Assembly: GCA_000969725.1 (NCBI GenBank) | Contig: JXSR01S002365.1 | Length of the DNA: 28,428 nt | DNA from: Ophiothrix spiculata | Taxonomy: Eukaryota > Echinodermata > Ophiuroidea > Amphilepidida > Ophiotrichidae | Direction: 5' to 3' (one strand) | Part shown: in pieces, positions 13,401 through 25,400 of the stretch | Layout: each line of letters opens with the position of its first letter | How positions within the stretch are numbered: position 1 is the first letter of the stretch | Made by a program: the position numbers and the translations under genes | Notes under the pieces: generated by a model | Told to the model about the DNA's origin: nothing | Database searches by the model: none | Seen by the model: only the letters and a program-made list of their open reading frames with translations

Positions 13401-16400
13401 ATAATGCAATGCAACAAGAGCGGTATTCCTGACTCCATTCCATGTGGCCTCATTACATTTTGCAGAATGTTGTCAATTATGCCTATATATTTCACTAAAA
13501 TCTTTTCCTGGGAACCTTGAGGTTTAGAGACAGATGAGACCCCACTGCCTCAGGGTTTTTAAACATAGGGGTTTGCAATGTTATTATTTCTTTTCTTTTT
13601 TTTTTTTTGGGGGGGGGGGAGGTGAGGTCATTATAGGGTTTAGAAACTGTTTTTTTACAAATTAATGTTTCACAAACTATTTTTCTCCATAAAATGACCT
13701 TAATAGCCAAAAACTGACAAAATACACTGGAAAATACACTGTTTTGACTAAACATGGGGGGTCTAACAGAGCAGATGAGAAGGCTTTAAAAGGGAAACTG
13801 AGGGTTTTTTGCCTCCTCACTCATAATCTTACCATAAGAAATCCATACATGATGACTTTCTCTGTGTATTCGCCCAATGTAAAGTTGCCAGCCGGTGGTT
13901 TCTGATGCTCCTTAGAAAGGAAATAAAAGTGGTCTTTCTTTGTGGAAGCCTCGTCAACTATTTGGTTGTTTTTCCTACACTTCTTGATTTGTTTTTTCAA
14001 CCATCTGTTAGCAAAAAAGAAAACATGACATATCTTATTACTCAAATACTGGAAAGCACACATTTTACACTGCATTAACAAATAGTAAAAGGATAACAAA
14101 AAGGAGAGTTGATTGGTTGAAACAACCTCATGTGATTTCAAATAGTTTTACCATCTTGAGGAAAGCCGTAAAGAGTACTCTTGAAAAACGTGACCAATTA
14201 GGGTCCTGAGAGACAATTTTGATTTATGAAGCACCATTTAGGTAATCAAAATCAGTACTAACATATGTGTAGCAAAATTGGACACATTTTGATTGTAGTC
14301 TTTAACATGATAGAAACTAAAGCTTGAACCTGAAACAAACTTTTAGTACTTGGTAATATACACTTTCTTCGTGAACAGATTTCTGTTTTCTCAATCTGGC
14401 ATTACTGATATCTCCAAGTAAAAAAGCAGAATCTGTATTTCTTGTTGTCAACTATGGAATTGAGATATTTTTTAACCAGACTTAGCAGCTAATTGGAGCT
14501 TTTGCATATTTAATGGGCAAACTGTTTCTGGCAAAGTTTATTGCACTTTGTACTGGGCTAAAAATGCATATATTTAAATGTTTGCGAATCTCTAAATGTT
14601 GCAAGCATGCTTGAAATGGCTAGTGATATAGTAATAAGTCACCAATATTAGCGTCAATACATACGACAGCCATTCCTGTGGGGTAAACACATCCAGTGGA
14701 CATGAAGAGCACTCATTCTCTTGAATTCTCCTCCGGGGGGGGGGGGGAGACTCAAATTTGGTTTGGATAGGGACATGCTTATGGGAAATTGAAAAGCCAA
14801 CCATCCAAATACCAGTTTTCAAGAAAAAGGGACGCATTATATACCAAATCTCCCAAATTTTGAGTCATATTTAATAAAAAAAACCAACAAATTTCTGCCC
14901 AAATTTGCACTATTTTGGAAAAAAATTCTTAAGTTTTTAGAAAAAATGTCAAAATGTCAAATACCATATTTTGCAAAGAAAAAGAACCAATTGAAATACA
15001 GAGAGCCTGATTTTGCTACCTGAATTTGCGGCATGTCCCCATAACCCCTTTTGTACTAAATACCCCCCCCCAGATTCTCCTATTATGAGTTTTATAAAAG
15101 AATATTTCTTATGACCTTAATCCAAGATGGATACTTACGGCATAATGATATCTTTGAAGAACTTTGGGACTGGTTTGAAGATCATGAGTGTGAATACTTG
15201 TAGAGACAACATAGACATACAGTTGCCATTATCACCGCATTCATCTGCATACCTGGGGCCCAAATTGAAGAGACCATTCTCCATGGTTAACTGAAATTGT
15301 TAAATACATGATACATTCATTTACAGCAAGTGTCATTTTAAAGCTGAATGTGTGTTCTTTTTGAATCTGCAATAAGTCTCCAACTGTATGGTATTGATAA
15401 GAAACAGCTTCATCGCCTGATTTTGAGACAACCTACGCGCGCTCGTGCCTCTCTATTACTCCATTCTTGTCATTGGTTGCCTGTTGCCCAGAGGATTGAA
15501 TACAAACTTCTCCTCATCACATTTAAAGCTTTTCATCTGAATTCTCCTCAGTATCTCGCTTCTTATTTTCAGTTATACAAGACCACTTATGCTTTTCGCT
15601 CCAGTTCAACCATCAAATTTCATGTGCCTCGCTCCAATAAACAACATGGTGATCGTGCCCTGTCAGTTGCTTGTCCTTAAATTACCTATGGAATGAATTG
15701 CCTGTCAACATCTGTGGTCTTGAGCACATTTCTACATTTGAAGTCTCATCTGTATCCTAGACTGTAGTTTTTCCCTTTTATTATTTCTTTAGCACCTTGC
15801 CTACTTTAGTAAAAGGCGCTCTATAAATCTCATTGTTATTATTATTATTATTATGCAAATTTAAGCTGGGGCCGACTCTACTGGAGGTGTTTGAAGAGGC
15901 ACAATGGTACGACAAATTATTTTGTCAAGAAAAAGACATTTCCTATTCATAAACTAAATGAATGATTCAGTCACTGGTATTCTGAAACACTACAGTCAAT
16001 GCTTACATCTTAATTCTAAATAACGCATATTTTTTCTTTTATGATTACAAGTTTAAATATGCATTAAAAATATGCATGCCGTGTTACATTTAATTTATTC
16101 TTGTCAATGAAACAAAAACAAATATAAAATCAAATTGCAATGTTCTTCTTATGGTATCTCCAATATGCAATGTGATCAAAATCTCACATAGGAGGAAATT
16201 GGTATTTTTGTGTTAAAATTGAACTTCTATAGTCAAATCAAAAATGTATTGGACAATGTAAACAGAAATTCAGGGTGCAGGGCCCCATTATTTGTAAATG
16301 CAACCCATGCCCTGCATTTTGTTTTCATTGGCAAATCAAAAATATATTGGACAATGTAAACAGAAATTCAGTGTGCTGGGCATCATTATTTGTAAATGCA

Positions 16401-19400
16401 ACCCATGCCCGCTGGGCATCATTATTTGTAAATGCAACCCATGCCCTGCATTTTGTTTTCATTGGCAAATCAAAAATATATTGGACAATGTAAACAGAAA
16501 TTCAGTGTGCTGGGCCCCATTATTTGTAAATGCAACCCATGCCTTGCATTTTGTTTTCATTGGGAAATCAAAAATATATTGGACAATGTAAACAGAACTT
16601 CAGGGTGCAGAGCCCCATTATTTGTAAATGCAACCCATAACCTGCATTTTGTTTTCATTGGCAAATCAAAAATATATTGGACAATGTAAACAGAACTTCA
16701 GGGTGCAGGGCCCCATTATTTGTAAATGCAACCCATGCCCTGCATTTTTGTTTTCACTGTCCAATAATTTTTTATTTTGTCTAGATATATTTCTAGTAGA
16801 AAGTCATATCCTCAAAAAAATGTCAAACATTGTATAAGCATTACTTACACTTCTAAAGAAGGCGATATAGAACAGCGATGAGTAACTATTGACAAACTGG
16901 AACGCAAACAACTTGATGATCAGGGCGTTTTCATAAGCTGACTGGGTGCGGTGGTTTTCTGTTAAATGTGAAGGAAAAATTGATATGAAAGAGTGAAGGC
17001 TATATCTTATTTGTGCTGCTTTGTACTCAAGTACACTATGTTATATAATTAAAAGGAAAGTACTGCCATTACTAGATTTGTCAAAACTTTAAAAAAGAAA
17101 AAGAATCTTTTGATCATGTCATGGGTCCATTTCGATTATTTACAATGTAGACTCACTTTCATTTTTTTTTTCATCTTCTTGGTATAATCCACCATCTATT
17201 GGTCTACTATAAACATGTTATAAATATGTAGTTGACATAACAGGGGATATCTATCAGTTGGCACTAACAACTTTAAAAAACAAATTGTGGAGTTGAGTTT
17301 CTTACAAATCCAATCAAACTAAAATAAAACCAATTTTTGTAATGATTATATTCTATTTAACACCAACTTACCCCAGTCTGTGAGTTTATAGGCAATTATC
17401 TCATAGATCTGAAATTTAAAACACAACAACATTATTGTATTACAAAAAAATAATATAAAGCACAGCAGGTTCAATTCCCGGTCGGTTCACGTCTCCTTGT
17501 TTCCTTGGGCAAGAAACTTTACTCTAATGCTCCGTGGTTCGGTAGTCACGTTAAGCAGTTTGGTCCCCTGTGCGAATGCTCCTTCTTGGGGTGCTGCATA
17601 CAGTGTATACATGGTGAGTCTAATAACAAACTTGGACCCATGTGCATTGTAGGTATACCTGTCAACATTTTCAAATTCTGATGCAGAAGACTTCTGAAAT
17701 GATTAATGTTTACGAGCAACTGACATATGAGGCCAAAAAGGTACATCCAAAAACTTTTTACGTAGCTTAAAAAAGGTCTCACAAGAGCACATACGACTCA
17801 TAACGATTTCATACCGGTAATTCAATTTGTCAACAAAAATTGGATTCAAAATATAGTTTTTAAAACATTACCACCATTTTTTTCTGTAATACAACAATAC
17901 ACATTACCACAATACGCATTACCACCTATATAGAAAATTTTCACGCCAGTGGGACAAAGCGTTTGCTTTTTTCAAAAAGCAGGAGATATGGCTACCCGAT
18001 CGGAAGGTCGAGAGGCCTACCTTAAAGTGGGAGACTCGCCTAAATCGGGAGACTTGACAGGTATGTGTAGGTGAAGCTATATTGCCTGTGACATCTTTCT
18101 ATAAAAAGATATTTTGTCACACAGGCAGATTTTGAAGTATAGAAAAGTACCTTAGCACCAAATAATCACCAAGAGTTTTAATAATGACTGAATGAAAACA
18201 AATGGTGCAAAGTTATTATTGTCATTAATAACTGCAAATTTAGCTATGGTGCTACCTTGGTCGAACAGGAAAAACTCCATTACAAACATCAACTTTATAA
18301 AAGTTCAAATAATAAGATATTTTTTCTCACCTTTCCAAAGATCATGATAGAAAATGTATTGAGTAATGATGATGCCACGGTTGCAAAGAGGATTTGTTCC
18401 ACACTAGAGCTGTCCTCCAATAGAAGGCCTATGATTATCCTGTACACTATCACTCCCAGTGCACTGGCTATAACTAGCAGAACCTGTCAAACAACAATGT
18501 GTGAGAAAAAGACCCAGTATTGAAGAAATGCCAAGTATAATCAATTGAATATTTTAAAACTAAAGTTGGTATCAGAGTTGATGTCGTATTGAAGTTTGCA
18601 GCTGCGGCAGACGACCAAACATTTGCAATTTTGTCGTAATGTAGCACAACACATTTGTATATTGACGTGATAGTCTGTCTCAATAAAAGTTGAATCTATT
18701 TCAACTCAAAACGATGTGTCGTTGCAACCATCATGACAGAGTAATCGATATAATGGCTTGTTGTGCTTGAATTAATATATCGGCTTATTGTGCTTGCCGC
18801 AAGATTTGTCAGGTGCGACAAGATTGAGTTTGGGCACTTGAAGCTTCCTGGTCCAATCAAATGTACTCTATAGCCGACCCTGACAATTTACACTACACAT
18901 GCAAAATATGATGCTTTATGATCATAATGGATGCTTTGAGAAATGATGATTGGTGCTTTGACTCTCTCCATAGGTTTAGAGAGATGACCATGGGTCCTGG
19001 CACCATTTTTATTTCTGTATGGAGACAAAATTGGGGTATTGGGTTTGTCCCTAAGTTACATCGCAACTTGTTGCAATTGTAGCGAGTCAAAAACTTTTGC
19101 ATGTGCTTTAATTGTTTTGACACACTTTACGCAGATATACGCCTGCTGGTTAAATTAGGCGTAACGCATCTTTGATAAGGTCTACACACTTTTACGTGCA
19201 ACGCATCTTTGATAAGGTCTACACACTTTTTGCAGATATACGCCTGCTGGTTAAATTAGGCGCAACGCATCTTTGATAAGGTCTACACACTTTTTGCAGA
19301 TATACGCCTGTTGGTTAAATTACGTGCAACGCATCTTTGATAAGGTCTACACACTTTTTGCAGATATACGCCTACTGGTTAAATTAGGTGCAACACATCT

Positions 19401-22400
19401 TTGATGAGGTCTAAGAAAAGGCACAATAACAAATATACTGCCCGCTTGTGATCGGTCAAGTTTCGGCTTGTCTCAAATGGACTCGAATACCCTCAATTTG
19501 AGCCCAATATCTGACGTTGCCATTAAATGGGCCAGTATAGGAAGTCCGGGACCTCCCTCCATATCTATGACTCTCTCTCAAAACAGATACACATTAGAAT
19601 TACAAAGGGAAAATGGACAATTCAACATCTCCTAAAGGTGGTTTCAGACTAGCTGTCGTTGCGGCACACGACGTTGCGGCATACGACAAAACATCTGCAA
19701 TTTATAGTTGTCGTACTGTAGCACGACACATTAGCATATTGCCGCAATGGTCTGTCGCAAGAAAAGTTGAATTTATTCCAACACAAAATATCGTGTCGTT
19801 GCGACCACCACGACAGGGTAATCGATATATCGGCTTGTCGTGCGGCAAGCAGATGCGACACGGTCGAGTTTGCGCACTTTAAATTTTTGCCTGTCGTATG
19901 GTCGTGCGACAGCACGACAGGCTAGTCTGAAACCAGCTTTATACAGGAGCATACCGTTGTTGATTCGTGATGAATCCACAGCTGATATTAAAATTAGCGT
20001 GTCACGCACGGCACAGCGTTTACTGAAGTGAGTTTATGCAGTACACATATGTCTGCTCACTGCTCATCGCGAATCTGACACTTATAATAGTACGTGCAAA
20101 AGCCTGGTGCTTGGGAAAATTTTAAAACATGAAAACTCTGCATCCGATGCGTATCCGTTGGCATATTTTTATCACGCTCGGGTAGCCACCCTCGTGCGAT
20201 AAAAATAGATGCATCATTGTTGATTCGCGATGAACAACTATGTGGCGTGTTTGAATACCTAATTTTCTCACTGATGAGACACGTTGAAAGAAAAAGTTGA
20301 AAATGATAGAAGCTACTTTGACAAATCTACTGATAACCTTACCATAAAAATCAGAATGCTGAAAGACGTGGCAAACTTGAGGAACTGCCTGTAGAATGGG
20401 TAGTACCAGTCTGGTAAATCAGACACAGGATCCTGGGGAAATGATGAGTAGATGATACAATATGTTAGGGTACGTACTGGTAAAATTAGATGCAAATTTC
20501 TCTTACACCAGGTCTAACTTTAAACCTGCTTTGTGTGTATACGGACCTTAGAATACCGTAAACTAGGGTGACTTTTAACGACAGGGAACTTCGAACAAAA
20601 CTTTCACAAGGCTTTTTGCTAATCGCACATTCCTCCTTATAGTGTTTTGTAAAAAATTCCAACCCCAACCATCTCTGGTTAATAGTTTATCAGGTGATAT
20701 GAGTTGTTCACAAACAACCTTGTCAAAATTTTGTTCAAAGTCATCCTGGCGTTCAAAGTCACCCCACAATGATTTCAAAATTATGTGTGGACGCAGGACA
20801 ACCATCTTATAAGTCACTATAGATTGGGAGCTAACAGGTCTAAGTTACCAGGAAAAAAAAATTATTGGCCGATTTTACAAAAATCCACAGTAGGGGTTGC
20901 ATTCACAAACAATAGGCCCTGTACTCTGGATCTTTGTTTACACTGTCCAATAAATTATTGTTTGGCTTATAAAACAGCAAAGTGGTAAAGCAGTATGTCT
21001 TGTCATGTGAATGTAAGAAAGTTGTATCTACGATGGCTGCTGTATGTTATGTTTAACACCTTGTCCATTGACTGCAGAAAAAACCTACAAAAATGTTGCA
21101 CATGTCAGTGACGCTTGAAATAGATCTACATGTATGTGATATCATCAACCAAAGAACAAATTCAAGAGCCACTCCAATTCTGTGACTTTGTACAGTTTAG
21201 CAATTCATTAAAAGTTGACATGCTAAAAGGCTTCACTGATAACTTTGTGTGCAGCATATAACAGGCTACATTGGTGTGGTGTAAGATTTGGCAATCACTT
21301 GCTTAAAATACAATTCTAAACTTGACAAAACGTGCAACCAAGAAGTTACCATAGACTGGAGTCGGTTAGATCATGTATCCCATTGTACCAACTATGTCGT
21401 ACTTAATCCGATTATTGCTAACGCTATTCAAACGCAAATTAAGTACGCTTTTGTATTGATGTCTCAGAGCACATATCTAATCAATAGACTCGATTAGTCG
21501 AACCAATGTCCACTACTTGTATTCATGATCTAGTGTAGTCTGTTTACCGGAATGCTGTTATCGACCTATTTGATCACAGTGCATTTCGTCATTTGTACGC
21601 TTACAGCCACATTTTTTTATTATTGTGTAAGTTGCAAACATATACCGAATGGACAAGAGCTATCCGCTTCAATTACAAATATCTTAAATGTACGCTATCG
21701 TACGCTAATCAGTTTGGTATGAAAATTCTTGTAAAACCATCCTCTTTTCATGTATTCTGACCACAAAGTGCCCTGGACTGCACTTTTGTCATTTCTTTGT
21801 TTTAAATCATGCTTCTTTGTGTCATAACCGGATTAAATATAACATGGTTGTTTTCAAAGTTAACCGCCAACACGCTATAACATAGGAAATTCAAGTAGGC
21901 TGTATTGATGGAACAAAAGAAATACCGATTATCCTTGAATAGCTTTTCTCGAACCGACTCCAGTCCATGATAACTTCTTGGTGCAACGTATGCTAACATA
22001 CAAGACTCTATGGTTGTGGTAGTTTGTGAATGTGATTGGCAAGATACATGCATCTGAAAGCTTTTCTGTGATTTTTGCACTGTGTGACTTTCAGCAATTA
22101 CAGGACTTTAAAGGACCATACAATGCACAGTATGTCAACTCTAAGCTAACAAGCTTTGCAGATGTTGTGAAAATACAATTTATAACCAATCATCAGCAGG
22201 GGTTAACATCAAGCAGGATATCAGTCGTCAGATAATAATAATAACAATAAGGCCAAAAAAAAGGAACTCTGTCTCAGGTTCCTTAGGCCCAAAACCCTGC
22301 GCCTTATACAACTGTTTCAAAGCGCTGCTGCCTATTATTACGCTGCCGTCAGCAAACCGTCACAATCATTTCGCATTCACCTAGGAGTCACTGGCAAGGC

Positions 22401-25400
22401 GTGCACCCTATCTGCACTTAGATTGTAATGTTTCCCATTTCAGCTTCCCAATAACGCTCGGGTAGACGAAGCAATGAGGATTAAATGCCTTGTCCAAGGA
22501 CATTACCCGTTGGCTGTAGCGGGGCTCGAACTCACGACCTACTGATTCGGAGTCCTGCACTTTTCCACTAGACCACACAAGCTCCACAGATACAACTCAG
22601 ACACCAACTGCTGAGGAAGGAGAAAGGTTTCTAGGAAAATTTTGACCAAAATGTGACTGTTGATGAATGGTTTTAAATTATATTTTCATGTCTTCAACCA
22701 GCACGTATAAATCTCTTCATTTTGCAGATATTGTGTGGTTTTAATTATAATTATGATCTAAATTCAGGCCTACTATAAAATATTCTATTCCTGTGGAAAA
22801 TCTAACAGCTCAGCTTTTTGCAATAGAAGCAACTTTGTTTTCTAAATTAAGCAAATTACTTTCAGCTGATTTTAATAACACCTAACTTACGTCTATCATC
22901 CTCTTAAGTACAATGAACACAAAACGATAAATAAACAATCAATAACAATGAAATCAACAGGCTGGTTTGGTTCATTACATATTATACAAATCTAACAAAA
23001 ACAATTTAATGTTACATCTGGAGTTAGACTAAGACAACAGGCAGGGAACAAAATCACTGAAAATTCTTTGTTTTTAACACATGCAAAAATACATATCAAC
23101 TGACACACTTTTTTAGAATTATACATCACACAAGAAACATATGAACATTCTGTATTGTTCCTAAAGTTGTTACTGTTCCAAAGATGGTCCAATAATAATT
23201 CATACATGAGTGTGATGGATTGTGTGTAAAAAGATGGTGTGGGTAGTATGACATAGTTAAAAACTGAAACTAAAGCTATCTTGATCTTATAAGTCTTTTG
23301 CATTCAAGAAAATAACCTTTTTAACCTATTAACTTATGAAATTGTTGTATTTTTATCTCCAGAGTGACAATGTTTGGTATTCCGTCCCCAAGACAAGTGT
23401 CCATCTATCTATACAGTTACAGGTCTTTCTATGGTTCCATAAAATTTAGGTCTATTTATTCCTTCAATAGAGGGAATAGTGGTACCAAGGGCTGGACATA
23501 AGCACCGGCCCGGGAGAGGATGGCGGGTGATTTAGATGTTTGTCGGATAAAAATAGAAATATGCCTACCCGATCGGTGGCTGAATTTTTGTCCTGTCTAC
23601 AAATGTTTGTTGAGTATATGCATATACTAAAGAATTTCTTGTCAAGCGGGTAACAATACTAACTTTGAAAATATTATCTGCCTGACTATGGGCAAAATAG
23701 ATATTTATTGGAGAATTTAAACAGAAATTCATGCAGGGGTGTATTTACAAACAATAGGGCCCTGCACTCTGGATTTTTGTTTACACTGTCCAATAATTAT
23801 TGTTTGGCCTACCAAAAATACCAATGTCTAGCACTGCTGGTACTCTCTTCCATCTGTCCCACCTCATCATATGAGTCCAAGAAAGTTGTATCTGCAATGG
23901 CTGCCTTATGTTTTATTTATTTAACATCTTGTCACTAGAGTGTGATAAATTGCTCAAAATGTCCATGTCATATGTCAGTGGCTCTTGAAATGGTTCTTCA
24001 GGTTACACCATCACTTGAATAACCATTTCAAGAGCCACTGACCCAAGACTGGAGATTACACAGTGTGCAATCCAAAATAATGACAAATGGCAGCTATTGC
24101 AGATACGACTTTCTTGCACGCACGTGGTGACCTGTGTCAATCTATATACTTACAGGCCTCTATTTGGTCCCATACAATTCAAGTCTATCAGGCTCTCTGT
24201 CTTCATATTCGTCAACATCTCCCCTCACCCTAACCCCCCACACCGTGTCACATGTGTCAATCTACTTACAGGCCTCTCTTTGGTGCCATAGAATTCCGGC
24301 CTATCAGGCTCTCTGTCTTCATATTTGTCAACATCCCCCTCCCCCTAACCCCCCACCCTGTGTCACATGTGTCAATCTACTTACAGGCCTCTCTTTGGTG
24401 CCATAGAATTCCGGTCTATCAGGCTCCCTGTCCTCATATTCGTCAACATCCCATTCATATGCAAGCCTGGCTGTTTTCCTTTTCCACACTTCTTGAAAAA
24501 TTGTGCCTGAACAAAATAAACACATTTCATGAGATGGAATCATATGTCAAATATCGACCTACCCTTTGTTAAAGGTTTACTAATACTTTGTCATTTACCA
24601 ATATTGGGAAAATACCGGAAAACCATTTTTTCATAACTTCAACTATAAAGTATGGTAAGCAAAAGTTGCAAAACAAGAAAACCAGGATAAATCTTTAGAC
24701 ATGCCATACATTATCAGCTGTTAGAAAACATCAAGAATGAATATAAGAACTACTGTAAGGCCACATTAATTTAATAGACCATATCGATAATTGACATAAT
24801 CCCGCCGTTGATGGGGTAAATCCACAGAACAGGACGGGGAATCGGAACTCAGAACGAGGCCAAGTATGATAAATTCACTACTTGCTCTCGCTCTGAGTTC
24901 CGTTCCCCATCCGATTCTGTGGATTTACCCAACCAACGGCGGGAGAAGGTCAATTATCGATATGGTCTATTGTTTGTCTCAAAGCTCACCTAAATTTGAA
25001 AACCTAATGCGGAATGCAGGGGGGGGGGTTTAGTAAAAAAATTTCTAACTATACCAGGCGTTACACTTAATTGCCATTTTCGCCATTCATTTTCCATCCA
25101 TTGATATTTACTTGGATATTTACTCGCAGGTATGTTGTATTACTTAGACCATAGATTAAAGAAAGTACAGATAGGAAACTTGTCTATTTGCACCCTAAAA
25201 ATTCGGCTAAGTTAGGGGATTGCGCCACGCTTGCGCCATGTCTGGACCGACGCTGCATGAGTGCGTAGTAACCCACCACTGTGTTCAGCCTCGCGCTACT
25301 ATTACTTGACTACAACGCAATACGCATCTTACATTTTGCCGCTAAATTGGGCGTAAGCAAGGAACAGCGCTTGACTGGCTCAATAGCCGCATTCTCAGTC

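Larger units (their letters stand above)
15291..16848. other. Intron 7 of the anoctamin gene
   Basis: Noncoding for the host. It holds the LINE tail and the 98-bp array; 15860-16230 between them shows nothing I recognise. Confidence 0.8.
17409..18330. other. Intron 5 of the anoctamin gene
   Basis: It holds the SINE fragment and the possible atacctgtcaa element; nothing coding. Confidence 0.75.
18484..20342. other. Intron 4 of the anoctamin gene
   Basis: It contains a decayed and an intact copy of one MITE family with a 63-bp tandem array between them. Near 20170-20210 there is a hairpin tttttatcacg / cgtgcgataaaaa. gttgattcgtgatgaa at 19960 recurs as gttgattcgcgatgaa at 20219. No exon is expected, since the flanking phases join. 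Confidence 0.75.
20433..24384. other. Intron 3 of the anoctamin gene (4 kb)
   Basis: It contains two foldback copies, a 659-bp TIR element, a SINE, and repeated copies of the adjacent exon tail. I recognise nothing in 22600-23390. Confidence 0.75.

Noticed and set aside
13821-14141. 106-codon ORF longer than exon 9
   Set aside because: The upstream part is intron; the acceptor at 14006-14005 and phase match to exon 8 define the true start.
16275-16837. Several plus-strand ORFs of 69-97 codons with repeated peptide units
   Set aside because: They are frames through the 98-bp array; the unit length is not a multiple of 3 and the same peptide appears in different frames, so this is repeat DNA rather than a repeat protein.
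16231-19415. Regularly spaced repeats as possible CRISPR arrays
   Set aside because: The units are contiguous with no unique spacers, and the genome is animal.
19613-20031. Overlapping ORFs on both strands of 63-89 codons
   Set aside because: They fall inside the CpG-rich MITE; low stop density follows from its gtcgt-rich composition.
22500-22585. Possible tRNA gene on the minus strand
   Set aside because: A and B boxes are present but the anticodon arm pairs poorly and a SINE body with TTA tail follows, so it is a SINE head.
24328-24543. 71-codon ORF extending exon 3 past its donor
   Set aside because: The extra residues come from intron sequence (GTAAGT onwards and the G-rich spacer); phases show the exon ends at 24385.
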